A stretch of 40,000 nt of DNA, from positions 240,700-280,699 of the forward strand of contig JAQGDQ010000212.1 of NCBI GenBank assembly GCA_030141605.1. The letters run 5' to 3'. This DNA is from Tubiluchus corallicola (lineage: Eukaryota > Priapulida > Priapulimorpha > Priapulimorphida > Tubiluchidae). Positions 10,850-22,561 of this stretch are shown here, in pieces. Below the pieces are notes generated by a model that was not told where the DNA came from, made no database searches, and saw only the letters and a list, made by a program, of their open reading frames with translations. The translations under genes were made by a program, and so were the position numbers. Each line of letters starts with the position of its first letter. Position 1 is the stretch's first letter.

Positions 10850-11440
10850 ATTTTTAGCTGAGCCCAACTTTAAACTGCAGGTCAAAACAATCTACTCTTA
10901 CATTATTGAAAGGAAACATATTATTTTTTTCAAAAATGACTTACGTGAAAGAATTATTATCACACAAACGCAGCTTCACATTCGCGCCACTAGTTCTTCG
11001 CTGTTACATGCATTTCACCATAAAATTCGCCACGTGCTTTGCATAAAAACAGGTGCTGTATCTCTCACTTGAGATGTGTTAGCTTGTGACGAACTACACA
11101 CGTTCGCCAGCTCATGCGTGATCACAGCAGTAAGTTTGAAATTTGTATTTTTATCTTAAAACTTGCCTAGTCTTAATATAACACACTGAATATCTTACAG
11201 TAGCACTTTATTTCAATTTTTGCTTTCGCAAACACGTGCAACTCGCTAGTGGAATATTTTTGCCGTTGAAAATTACGTTAGTTTGTGATGTCATCAATTA
11301 TTGGGCTCGCCCACCGTTAATTAAGTTCTAGACTATTATTTAATTATCAGAAACAGTACTAAGTGTGTTAAAATGAGTACTTTTTATCGTACCTAAAAAT
11401 AGGGTAGTATATGTAAAATAATCCTGTCTTCCTTTAAGCC
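10850..11440 (+). mobile_element. Family B dispersed repeat, copy 3 (long subfamily)
   Basis: Matches the start of copy 2 (TTACGTGAAAGAATTATTA, TTCGCGCCACTAGTTCTTCG) and has the extra 120-base segment CAGCTCATGCGTGA ... CGCAAACACGTGCAA shared with copy 4. It ends CCTGTCTTCCTTTAA without the 5S-like part. Confidence 0.8.
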
Positions 11441-11836
11441 TTTAATTCAGAATTTCGTCAATGTAAAACAATAGCTAAAACACACAAGTTCAAAGATATA
11501 CCATAATAAAAATTAGTAAAAAACTCTATTAATACAACGCATACAAATGTCTAAAATGGGAAATAAAATTGAAACGAATTGAACTAAAATGAATTTGTAG
11601 CTGATTTTACACAGCATATTTTTTACGTAATTTTGTTAGGCTGTTTTTTATGCCGCGCGCTGAAGCTGCTAATGAGATCAGATCTTCAGCGTATAATTAC
11701 GTAGCTCTGTCTCCGCATTAAATCTGCCAATAAGCCGAGTGAAGCCAGACGAGAAGCCACGCAATCGATGACATCAATTTAAATTCATGAAAAATGTACG
11801 AGCTTGAGACAGAAGACGTGTAAACTGTTGTGAAGT
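11441..11836. other. No recognisable gene
   Basis: AT-rich unique sequence. Confidence 0.5.
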
Positions 11837-11879
<43 letters not shown>

Positions 11880-11922
11880 TAGCTAGACACAGACAAACCC
11901 TGGAAGCTGCACACGCATACAT

Positions 11923-11985
<63 letters not shown>

Positions 11986-12399
11986 TAGCTAACACAGGCA
12001 AACTCTGGAAGCTGCACACGCATATATGCACGCGCACACACGCACACACACACACACACACACACACCTATAGCTAGACACAGACAAACCCTGGAAACTG
12101 CACACACATACATGTGCACGCACACACACACACATACACACGCGCACTCACGCACATGCATTATGCACAAACGTGAATACCTAAACACAGACACACCCTG
12201 GAAGCTGCACACGCATACATGTGTGTGCGTGCGCGCACACACACACACACACACATACACACGCGCGCTCATGCGCAGACACCCTCACACGCACACGCAT
12301 TATGCACAAACGCGTATACCTAAACACAGACAAACCCTGGAAGGTATGCGCACTAGTGCACACACATGTACACTCAAGCACGCATGCACATGCATTATG

Positions 12400-12454
<55 letters not shown>

Positions 12455-12480
12455 CTCACGCACACTCACTCGCATGAACC
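11837..12480. repeat. Composite satellite: unique 40-50 bp unit alternating with (CA)n
   Basis: The block CCTATAGCTAGACACAGAC, AAACCCTGGAAGCTGCACAC, GCATACATG recurs at about 11876, 11983, 12068, 12178 and 12319, with a partial copy at 12478. Each is separated by CA runs of different length. Units in the right half change to CCTAAACACAGAC. Open Cys/Val and His/Thr frames are artefacts. Confidence 0.95.
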
Positions 12481-12499
12481 TATGCACAGACAATTCCTT

Positions 12500-12780
<281 letters not shown>

Positions 12781-13560
12781 TCGTTGTGTTTTTTGCACAC
12801 CGAATTAGAGCAATTTATTAGAAACGATTGTGGTATATTTGCTGATGCGAAACTTTACACCCTTATAAAACCTTCATAAAAGCGCATAATTAAGAATCAC
12901 TGGTTTTCGTGTTAACGTCTAATAGCGCGTAGTTTATGCGTAAAACCAAGTATTAAATTAATAGCGGTGCAATTTACATGATAACGCTGAACGACAATAA
13001 TTAAAACCCAATAAACCTGAAAGCGTTGCTTTAGCTTGTCCTGAAGACACGCTAAGAGCTCTGAAAGCTTGGCAAATAAAACCATCCCAGCAAATTATGA
13101 ATATCATTAACATTTTCCCCTGGAGGCTGAGACAATGGATTCTTTGTGGCTTCTCATAGACGTCGATGCGTTTACGAGGACATTCTTGATGGTTTAGTAG
13201 TTTCTTTTTATACCACTTAACGCTCGGCAAGCGATATACAGCACTCAGCGGCAGCGAATACCCAATGTACGTAGTGTGGCAGGACCGGCATCTCTCTCGT
13301 TATAATGGATATTCTTCTTATTATGAATCAGCACAAATATTTACTATGTTTGGACATATTTCCTCAAGATCTAAAGACCTACAATCAAAACGGCAAACGA
13401 AACGTTATACATTAAACGAGCATTGAGCGCAGTGGCCACCCTTCTAATTACTGACCAGGCCCCCAGACTTCATCATACTATTCGCCACTTCACAAAAACC
13501 TATCTAGCCCAAACATCAAATTTATATTGCAAAGATATCAGTGTAAAACTGTTCCTATTT
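12781..13560. other. No recognisable gene
   Basis: Several 60-90 codon open frames on both strands without recognisable domains or splice context. Confidence 0.5.
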
Positions 13561-13574
13561 GCTTATCGGTTTAC

Positions 13575-13655
13575 TTATCTGTCTACCTGCCTGTCTATCT
13601 ATCTGTCTATCTGTCTGTCTGTCTGTCTGTATGTCTGTCTGTCTGTCTGTCCGTC
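13575..13655. repeat. (CTGT/CTAT)n tetranucleotide tract
   Basis: About 80 bases of CTGT with CTAT, CTAC and CCGT variants, related in motif to the 12500 array. Confidence 0.95.
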
Positions 13656-13998
13656 TAAATTCTAAAGTAAAGAACAAATTACGCAGTTCTTAATACAAAA
13701 ATGCCTAGCAATGTTTTAATGAAGACCGTCAGAAGGCACTAACCACAACAAGAAGAACAACTTTAGCAGGTTGTTTCAAAGGTTTTCGGTAGGCAGCTAA
13801 ATTAAACACTAGGAGGCTCTCAAAATTTCAAACCATTAGTATTTGTCAAATATTGGTATCACCCGCTCATACTATTTTAACTAAGAATCTTTTATGTTCC
13901 TTACATTTACTATTTCTCAACTAACATAAGTAAATTGTTACTTCAGTTTAGAGGTTCGCCTTTTTACAAATTCATCTTTTCCTATTCTTCCCCCCCCC
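13656..13998. other. No recognisable gene
   Basis: AT-rich, ending in a run of C next to the hAT-like element. Confidence 0.5.
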
Positions 13999-15367
13999 CA
14001 GGGCTAGATTCAAACCTTTAGGGGCCCATAGGCTAATGAGGAGCCACGAACAAGGGCCACCTTTTCAAAACTGGGTTTTCAGACTTCTGCATCGCATGTT
14101 TTAAGGTTGAAATTTTGTTTCAAGTTAAATGAATTCAGCAATGCAAAATACTAAAATATCATATTTATTTAAAAAAGGTTATATTTGGAAATATTTTAGC
14201 AGGGTTCCTCAAGCTTTGCCCCTCCCCAAGTTGAGGTGTCCGAGGCTGTAGCCTACACTATCTCATAGTGTAATCCAGTGCTGTTCCCACCTCTTGTCAC
14301 CTCTTTTCACCCCCTTTCACTTATCGCTTAGCAAATTCATGACACCTTAAATATGAAACATGGCAACTGTGAAGCTTACACAAACCACTGATGACAAAAA
14401 TTGTTTCACGCGAATGAAATTTTCCATCAAACATGATAAAATTTTTCATTTCATGGACTAAAATGATTGCTCCTTGCACTTCAACTGCAATGGAATATTG
14501 ACCGAGTTTGGTTTATAAACGTTCCTGCTTGTAGAAAGTTTACAGATGAGATATTATACTAAAGGCTGGATTATCGTGTAGGCTGGTGTATACTGCAGCT
14601 TAGAGACCCCTACGCGTGGGGGAAGAGGGGGGGGGGTGTTATGGGAAAATTACCTAATTACCTATGTAATTTGTTTTTATTTTTCCCGCATGAGGGAGCC
14701 AAAAACTAAAGGGGACAAGTGGGCAATTGCTGGCAGACTCAACTGATTATTGCAGAGACTAACTTGTAATGTGGATAATGCAATTTTTATATGAGAAATC
14801 TAATGTCAGGCTTCATAAACCATAAACAGTGTGCTCTCTCTAGCCGAATGAACTAAGTGAATTTTGTAAATCTAAGTTTATTAATTAGAAAGCAATTTTC
14901 TGTGAAATTTTTTTGTTCAAATATCTGTAGTTTTTTTGTTCAAATTGCATTACTGAAAATTTTATGTATTCTTTTGTTTTTTCTCCTTAGAAAATAAAGA
15001 CTGCTGTAAACACCTTATTAAAGGAACTGTCGTGTTTTGCTGTGTTAACAGGGGGTGGCTCAAGCTTTGGTAACGTTTGATAAGAAACCTGTTTTTTCAT
15101 TACCATTTTGTTGAAATATGTGCTAATGTAGTTTGCAATAAATAGTAAATCAGTAGTAATTCGCAAAGAATATCTTATTGGCAAAAAATAGCTATTCTAG
15201 TTTATTTAAAATATTTGCAATAAGTTTACTTCAAGCCATGTAAATGTCGCTGAAATATATTACGAGTAAAAATATTCAAGATGGGTGTTGGCGAGTTAGA
15301 TGGTGGCTGAGGGGGAGGCAATAATTTAATTAGTCTAGGGCCCCGAAAAAGTCATAATCCGTCCCTT
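13999..15367. mobile_element. hAT-like non-autonomous DNA transposon
   Basis: The left end CAGGGCTAGATT, CTTTAGGGGCCCATAGGCTAAT corresponds to the reverse complement of the right end AGGGACGGATT, TTTTTCGGGGCCCTAGACTAAT. CAGGG-type ends with GGGGCCC are typical of hAT elements. About 1.37 kb, with no transposase reading frame. Clear 8-bp target duplications were not found, perhaps because the left end abuts a C run. Confidence 0.6.
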
Positions 15368-15579
15368 GTTGTACTGCACAGGCAACTTCTATAATCATTC
15401 TACTATTTTTCTACTTGCAAGAAAGAAAGGCTTTTTCTCACTGCAAGGCCATAAATTCTATGCGTTCCATTTGCTCCACAACTCTTACAACTTACGAAAG
15501 AAACATTAGCGTCTTGGCAAAAGATTTTCCCTTTCTTCCCAGTCTTAGATTTAGATTCAGATTTATTTGTTTATCCATT

Positions 15580-15667
15580 TAGAAGAAGAAGAACAAGGAG
15601 AAGAAAAAGATGATGATGATGATGTTGTAAAGATGATGATGCTGATGTGATGATGATGACGATGATA

Positions 15668-15698
<31 letters not shown>

Positions 15699-15755
15699 TG
15701 ATAATGACGATGATGATGATGACAATGGCGGTGACGAAGACAATGATAACGATTG
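15580..15755. repeat. (GAT)n/(GAC)n trinucleotide tract
   Basis: GAA, GAT and GAC triplets in sequence, degenerate at the right end. Confidence 0.9.
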
Positions 15756-15898
15756 ATATTAATAACGACTGTGCACATTATCTCACTTGTCTTTTCAAGA
15801 AAATTCGTCCTTTCAGTCTTTCAGCTTGCGCAAAGACTCTGTCATGTTATCCTGTTAGTGGTCAAAAATAAAGCCAAAAAAGTAGTCACTAGATTTAC

Positions 15899-16075
15899 GA
15901 CACTGCTGTTACCAAAGCACAAAAAAAATCATTACAAAATCAAACGAGTGAAATTTAGGTCACCAGAATACAAACAGACCTGCATTTACAGAGAGACAGG
16001 TCTATTTGCATTCTGGCGACCTAAATTTCACTCTTTTCATTTTGTAATTTTTTCTGCTTTGGTAATAGCAGTATC
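15899..16075. repeat. Long near-perfect inverted repeat (80-bp arms, 14-base loop)
   Basis: Left arm 15899-15982 and right arm 15997-16075 pair almost throughout: CTGCTGTTACCAAAGCA with TGCTTTGGTAATAGCAG, GAGTGAAATTTAGGTC with GACCTAAATTTCACTC, AGACCTG with CAGGTCT. No ORF. Could be a small foldback MITE or a hairpin RNA source. Confidence 0.92.
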
Positions 16076-16079
16076 ATTA

Positions 16080-16514
16080 ATGTACTGATTATGTGTTTTG
16101 GCTTAATTTCTAGCATTGATAATGACATTTTTGTTGAAACCATCCTCTGTACTCAATACACAGAATGTTCACATAGTGCATTCGATTTAATTTCAATTTA
16201 TTTAACTTAAAACACTTTAATTCGACACAAATCCATATCAAATACAAACTGGCAATTTAAACGGTTATTTCGGCTATATCAGCCACTCCTCACAAGCCGT
16301 CAAGCATTCAAAAGACTTAGTAACTTCCTTTGTTAATTGAGCATTTTTAAGGGTAAGAAAGGGAGTTTTGAAATATATCCCAAAAATATTCCATTCAAGT
16401 TATGTTACTTGGTACAATACTTACAGATACGATTACGCACTTATGCAACTGAAAATAATAATTTTAATTGTTTCCATGGTCTGCTAGAAGGTCACTGATG
16501 CGCTATCTCAGCGT
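16080..16514. other. No recognisable gene
   Basis: AT-rich unique sequence. Confidence 0.5.
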
Positions 16515-16880
16515 GGCCCCGAAACGTCACTGGCTCACTAAAAGATGTTATTAATCATATTCATAATAAATTATAAAGTAAAATTAATCTTTTCCTTAGC
16601 TAGAGAAGTGTGCGCAGCAAATGTTCTGGTTATTTTTTAAAACTTTACGCAACATTATCAGAACTTGTGTTAAAAAAATTACACAAGTTACTTACTCAAC
16701 GATTTACTGTTAAAATTTTGGCGCCTAACTATCAGTGTAGAAGTTTAAATATGAAAGTGTTCCGTGTGTAGTAACTATCAGGCAATATGATTGCAGGTGT
16801 TACAAAATTCACGACGTATATTTTAGTTTTACGTAAGAATTCTGTTTACTTGTCCTTTAAATACTCCAAGTTTTGAGAAG
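16515..16880 (+). mobile_element. Family A repeat, copy 3
   Basis: GAAACGTCACTGGCTCAC, TTATTTTTTAAAACTTTACGC (two short gaps), GCGCCTAACTATCA and TTACTTGTCCTTTAAAT follow the family A order. It is in opposite orientation to the copy at 17945-18425. Confidence 0.75.
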
Positions 16881-17589
16881 TGTAAAGCAACATTAACGAT
16901 TTCTATTTAAATAAACTAACACATATTTTGGCTTCATGATGATTCTGTCTAGAAAGCTGTCTATTGTTTATTTAAATGCAGGCAGCATTAAGACTGGATC
17001 CTCTGCCAAGTGAAAAGAGGAATTCCTAAGGGCAACGATAATGGAGCAGTTGGGTCGTCTGCTGCTTTGTCAGACACCATTATTGCATAATACATCACTA
17101 GAATAGCAATTAATCCAAGATCAGGGAGAGTTTATACCGCGAAGCTTAGTATTACGTTTGACTTAGTAATAATAAAGTTGACGATTTAGTTGATGCTCAA
17201 ATTCAGTTGGACATGTTTATTGTTGGACATATTGTTTGTTATAGTGAAATGTTGAAACCTTTTAAAGGTGTGATATAAAGGATCTAGTAAATTAAAAGCA
17301 CAATTTTTTACTTCATTTCGTTGTCCTGTTTAACACATCCATCAATGCAAAGTGGAATTTGTACTAAAAAGTTTCAAGTTCAACAATATAGTCTAACAGA
17401 TTTCAATAACCCTTTTCACAGTGCCAGCGATTGATGATGAGCATGGGTAATGGTTAATGGTTAATGGTTAAGGGTTGTCATGGTTAAGTGTAGCAGACAT
17501 CGCATTTGTTTACACTTGACAATGCCTCGCAGCTAGTTAGAAACTTACATAGTTCACTTTTTCTTGTTCCAAGGCAAGATTCCGCTAGT
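16881..17589. other. Spacer between two inverted family A copies
   Basis: No gene. Contains a short GGTTAAT repeat at 17447-17475. Confidence 0.5.
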
Positions 17590-17800
17590 AAATTACTCTA
17601 CGCACAGACTAATGAATAATTAAATAAAGTCCATGTATAACAGCTGAAGTTACTGAACTGGTGCGGCATACGGCTTTGCTTTACATACATGTCACGTGAC
17701 GCTTTGCAGTTAAGACTCGTTGCTGTGGTACACTTAACCTTTGACATACAGCAACTGCGCGTGCGCACAACGAAACTATGAAAAGGCTTATTATTATCAG
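17590..17800 (-). repeat. Family C dispersed repeat, inverted copy
   Basis: Minus strand contains CAGTTGCTGTATGTCAAAGG, GTGTACCACAGCAACGAG, TCTTAACTGCAAAGCGTC and CCGCACCAGTTCAGTAACTT. Very similar to 38625-38805. Confidence 0.8.
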
Positions 17801-17944
17801 TAAAAACTATGGTAAGTAAAACACCATGAACATAGTCAACACTTTTACATTTTCTATGGTTTTGCAAACTCTGTGTTATATAAAAAAATTTGATAGGCAT
17901 GAATCATTGCTTCGTCAATACAAAATGAAGATAAAAGGACAACA

Positions 17945-18425
17945 AAACACCTCATTAGTAAAGCTAAAAATAACTTGAAAATTTGGTATCAATTGCATGT
18001 TGTCTTGTTGCATACAGGGCATGTGTTAGCAGCAATGTTATATAGAACCCGTAAATAGGTGGTTTTCTTGTGCGTTTAAAATACGTCTTGAAATTTTATA
18101 TCACTTACATGTTGTGTTATTGCATAGAGAACTTGTATCGGTAGTAACGCCGTTTAAAAGTTCTAAATTTAAACTCCCGGTATGACCGTTAGGCTCAGCC
18201 ATTTTAACGGTAGGTCGTTTGAAACAAGTTTAGATAATATTGTGTAAAGTTGGAAAAAATAGTCAGAGAATTCGTAGCGAGTTCTTCACCAAATAAGTAA
18301 AAGTACAAATTGCCTTATATTGTCAATAAGATTATTAATAATATGTTTTCGTGAGCCAGTGACACGTTTTTTGGTGCACATTTAGATTGTGAAACAGTGA
18401 CGTTTTGCCAGGCGACTCGAACACT
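17945..18425 (-). mobile_element. Family A repeat, copy 4 (inverted relative to copy 3)
   Basis: Contains AAATACGTCTTGAAATTT, TCGGTAGTAACGCCGTTTAA, TTTAAACTCCCGGTATGACC and CAGTGACGTTTTGCCAG. These are the reverse complement of the left arm at 2019-2345 plus about 110 further bases. Confidence 0.8.
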
Positions 18426-19254
18426 TGAATTATTAAGACTTTTCCTTTTCACTTAAATACATCTTTCAAACAAGTAAACATAATAATACGAAATAATCCA
18501 ATCTTGTTTATGGCGTTTTTGAGGCATACTTTAAAATTCCCTTTTGTTCATTTTCAGCATATATTCGGCCACTGTTGCTTCAACTGAACTATAGCAATGT
18601 GAACGCGGCCTAACACATTTCAGCAGCACAAACAGTCATAGCTTGCCGAAAGATCAGAAAAATAGAAATTATAATAAAACCGACAACCTTCCTAAAGCAC
18701 ACGAGGCAGAACGATTTCCTTTTAAATTACCTGATTATAAAGGAAGTTTTTCAATTCTTATATAGAATCTATTTGGGCGAAAGTGAGTTTTTGATTTGGT
18801 TGAATATCCAATCAGCTAAGCTTCGTCATAGTGAATAATTTTAATTAATTAAAGTTAATTAGATGGATGTCGGTTGCTGTTGTTGTCGGTACATGTCCTC
18901 AGAAAGCTTTAAAAGGCTAAACAAACTCGTAAGATTAAAGGAAAGAACAACTCACACTCTATATTGCAAAGAGCTACCTATAAAGCCTTAAAATATACTA
19001 CCTCTGAATAAAAATTTTCAGTCGAGGTGGTAGCCGCTATTGGCTTGAAAAGCATGACGTAACTGGGAAACTTCGTGACGTTTCGTAAGAGCGTCGTGGC
19101 TTTCCGTAAGCTCGCGCTGCTTAAACTAATTCGAACTTCTGCAGATTACCCATTATTCCCGCAAAAATATTACAGAATTTGCTATTTATTTATTTTTTTG
19201 TAAAACTTATTATACTTTTGATGAAGATCGACAGTGTGCTACTTTTCTTTAGGA
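18426..19254. other. No recognisable gene
   Basis: AT-rich unique sequence. CpG-containing GACGTAACTGGG/GTGACGTTTCG near 19055-19085. Confidence 0.5.
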
Positions 19255-19440
19255 CGAATGACGTCATTGGAAGAAGAAGGGGGTCCAAGCGTCAAGTGAT
19301 CGCGACTTTAAAGTGATTTTACTAGTTACACGAGGCGCTTATTGCAGTTTTATTACTAAATCATCCTAACATTTTTCGCAAACATTGAAATAAGCCTAAC
19401 TTTCCAGAAAACTTGGCCTTGTCCTTTGAAAAAATCCAAC
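19255..19440 (-). repeat. Family E dispersed repeat, copy 2
   Basis: Reverse complement matches 8040-8235 in block order. Confidence 0.75.
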
Positions 19441-19785
19441 TCCCAAACCATTGAAATTACGAAACAACTGATCAACACTAACTGTGCCCCACATCCTACG
19501 CAGCCTTCTGCCTCTTAATGCAGCATGTTACACACAATAATGCTAAAGAACATTGTAATATAAATAATAATATCGCCGTGACATTAATTGTAAACCCATC
19601 TCTTTTAATTTCCTGCACATGTGTCTCTATTATAAGTACTTTTTTCATTATCCCTGATAATGATACGTACCTATTTGCCGGTCACTATTATTTTGGTTTA
19701 TTCTTTCCAGTAGAACAGATGTGACATTCTTAGTCTAAGGATACGTTGGCCAATATTATGCTTTATTTCTCCGGAAATGAAGGAA
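19441..19785. other. No recognisable gene
   Basis: AT-rich. A 68-codon open frame at 19518 has no recognisable domain. Confidence 0.45.
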
Positions 19786-19786
19786 T

Positions 19787-19788
<2 letters not shown>

Positions 19789-19881
<93 letters not shown>
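19789..19881. repeat. (CA)n(TA)n microsatellite
   Basis: About 36 bases of CA followed by about 56 of TA. Confidence 0.98.
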
Positions 19882-19885
<4 letters not shown>

Positions 19886-20460
19886 ATGAAATGAACTTGG
19901 AGGGACTTGTATTTTTTCTATTTTTCCATCTTATACATCTTATACACATTGTCAGTTCACCAAATTAAAACATCTCTTATGGTATATATACGTGACTTAT
20001 TTTTATGTTATTTTTTATGACCCTCTAAGTTTACTTCAAATTTAGCTTCCATCACCATTTGAATAAAACAAAACAAGTAACCTCAACTGTTGCACTAAAA
20101 TATAACGTATTTTTGTTTTTTATATTAATATTGTGACCTTGTGTACAATAGTATAATATGCAAGAATAGTATACAAAATAAATATTTGATATTGATACTG
20201 GTATTTTGATACTGATTTACGTTAATATTAGTGACGCCTATTCAAATTCTATTCTTATTGTTTCCTTTCAAATAAACTTAGAACGACCACTTCTGTGTCA
20301 CATTAAAATTGAAGTTGTTGACCTCCTCTTCTGATGATCGTTGAAAGTTTTCTGGAACAAAACAATTTGAATAGAATCTCTTTGAATTTGGCGTCAACAA
20401 TATTAATTTAAGATTTTGCGTATCATACTTTTGGCTACGTATTCTTGAGAAGGACTGCGT
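19882..20460. other. No recognisable gene
   Basis: AT-rich unique sequence. Confidence 0.5.
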
Positions 20461-20882
20461 ACACTTATCCTAACTCAATCCTAACCCTAACCCTTGTCCT
20501 AACTCAACCCTAACCCTAACCCTAACCCTTGTACTAACCTCAATCCTAACCCTAACCCTAACCATAACACTTATCCTAACTCAATCCTAACCCTAACCCT
20601 AACCCTTATCCTAACTCAATCCTAACCCTAACCCTAACCCTAACCCTTATCCTAACTCAATCCTAACCCTAATCCTAATCCTAACACTTGTCCTAACTCA
20701 ATCCTAACCTTAACCCTAACCCTAACACTTATCCTAACTCAATCCTAACCCTAACCCTAACACTTATCCTAACTCAAACTCAACCCTAACCCTAATACTT
20801 ATCCTAACTCAATCCTAATCCTAACCCTAACCCTAACCCTCACACTGCCGCAATGCTAATCCTAATCCTAATCCTAATCCAC
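20461..20882. repeat. Interstitial telomere-like repeat block (CCCTAA)n
   Basis: About 420 bases of CCTAAC/CCCTAA hexamers with ordered variants. The phrase CTTATCCTAACTCAATCC followed by three or four CCCTAA units recurs as a higher-order unit of about 30-42 bases. C-rich strand on +. Confidence 0.95.
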
Positions 20883-21368
20883 TTCAGGAACAAATTTCCT
20901 GTGTGGGGGGAATTGTAAACTTTAGCCAAATATTCCATTACAAAGCGCCGACGAACATAGAACCAACACAAATCAATCATTATATCTAGCACAAGAACAG
21001 TTAGTGTTCATAGAGTTGCGTTTACAACGATGATATAAGATCGTTTTGATACGCCTGTCACGAACGCCCAATTGTTTCATTTTTTAAATGAAAATTGGCC
21101 GAAAATAAAACGCCTGAAAAGTGGTTTTTATTTTCTTCTTTAATAACATGAATAAAAAGTTGAAAGTCCTTTATCAGTCTCAAAACAGGTTATTTATTTC
21201 AGAATCTTTTCACACTAACGGGCTTATCAGTTAAAAAGTATGGTATAAGGAATATTATTTTTATTATAATTCTTTATTTTTAAAAAAAATGAACAGAATA
21301 AATTCTCTCTATTTGTAGGGATATGTTTAAAATTTCTAAAAGCATTTACAACGTATTAAACCTATTCA
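20883..21368. other. No recognisable gene
   Basis: AT-rich unique sequence. Confidence 0.5.
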
Positions 21369-21395
21369 CACACACACACACACACACACACACCT

Positions 21396-21459
<64 letters not shown>

Positions 21460-21492
21460 GCGCATATATATATAATATATATGTATGTATAT
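21369..21492. repeat. (CA)n(CG)n(TA)n alternating purine-pyrimidine tract
   Basis: Two CA runs separated by CCTATT, then nine or so CG units at 21446-21464, then ATATATAT and TATGTATG. Alternating purine-pyrimidine almost without break. Confidence 0.97.
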
Positions 21493-22069
21493 AATTTAGA
21501 ATCCAACGCATGAGACACATTGAATGACAACGATCATATACAATATGTTAGTTATATGTTCGATTATATAACGACATAGTTACAAATTATAATCCAACAT
21601 TACATACATACATAATAAACGATAACGAACATATTTCAATACTTTGTAACAAAAATTCACACGCATTATATACAATGAAAAACAGCGAGTACAATTATAA
21701 TAAACATAATTACCAATTCAAATGTAAGTTCACATAATCATAAATAAAAACAAAACAGCATATAGAAAACACTAGGAGAGTTGTAAAATTTCATCACCAA
21801 CAGACTATTTATATACGGGCGAAAGACGATAGGAATTCATCCGAGATAAGATTTGCAAAAGCATGTATAGTATTATTATCCCGGCTAGAGAAAACAATAA
21901 TATAACAAGGAATAGAAAGCAGAATTATACTACACCAGGGCATATGTACGGAAGTAGTTTTGATACTCTGTCTGTATTTTTGAGGGGAAAAATGCGTTTA
22001 GGGTGAAAGCTTCTAAAATAAATAATCTCTTTTGAGATTACTAAAGGACTTTTAAGTTTGTATTCATGT
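21493..22069. other. No recognisable gene
   Basis: AT-rich. If the minus-strand signal-peptide exon is real, this would be intron or downstream sequence. Confidence 0.4.
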
Positions 22070-22300
22070 TATTAAAGATGGCAAGTCTCTCATGTTTTAA
22101 GTGCGATTGCTTCTTCTTTATCCTGGAATGAAATATTGCATGTTCTTCACCTTCGTATATTGACAATATGTATTGTTTGATTTCATTTTGGTCAAGATTT
22201 TCCAAGTTTTTTTAAAGAGAGAATATCACAGTTTGCTGTTTTTGCTTTTTTTATTATGAAAAAGTCAAGATTGCAACTGCGTCAAAACCAAATGGCACAA
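22070..22300 (-). pseudogene. Degenerate coding-like block of unknown origin
   Basis: On the minus strand a coding-like reading runs from CNLDFFIIKKAKTANCDILS through a homopolymer of seven A (plus-strand T run near 22210) into another frame reading NLENLDQNEIKQYILSIYEG, EEHAIFHSRIKKKQSHLKHE and ending NTNLKVL-stop. Removing one A would join the two frames. Composition looks protein-like, rich in charged residues. No domain recognised. It may be a retrotransposon remnant or a broken exon downstream of the signal-peptide exon. Confidence 0.35.
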
Positions 22301-22497
22301 AATCGGACTAACCTAAATTTGTTACTTTGAAAAACTCAGCGAGAGAGGTACGCGTCGTAGCCTAAACAAAAACGCCCACTTGCCTCCCTAATGATCCTTT
22401 GATAAACTACAAAGAAATCCCACGCCAGCATAATAAATCACCCACCAAAACAATTCTTCAAAACGTTCGAAACAGGAAATTAATTTTCAACGCTTAC

Positions 22498-22561
22498 CTT
22501 GGGGCAACAAAACGACAATTAGTAAAGCAATAACCGTGAATCCGCAATCGTATGGCTTCAT
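22498..22561 (-). CDS. Candidate first coding exon of a secreted or membrane protein (signal peptide)
   Basis: Seen: on the minus strand the ATG at 22561-22559 opens 21 codons, MKPYDCGFTV followed by IALLIVVLLPQ, then one base and a near-perfect donor AAG|GTAAGCG at 22497. This is a short N-terminal region plus a hydrophobic core of about 12 residues, and the intron falls in phase 1, the usual position after signal-peptide exons. A TATA-like TTAAATAA lies about 85-90 bases upstream of the ATG (22653-22644). Short upstream ORFs are present, and one (ATGGTACTC...) overlaps the exon in another frame and stays open. The function is unknown, and no downstream exon could be joined with confidence; the intron would start at 22497 and run leftwards. 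It could also be a chance ORF or a transposon-borne promoter. Confidence 0.5.

Noticed and set aside
20461-20882. Direct repeats with spacers resembling a CRISPR array
   Set aside because: Units are 6-base telomere-like hexamers with variants, without unique spacers; the host is an animal.
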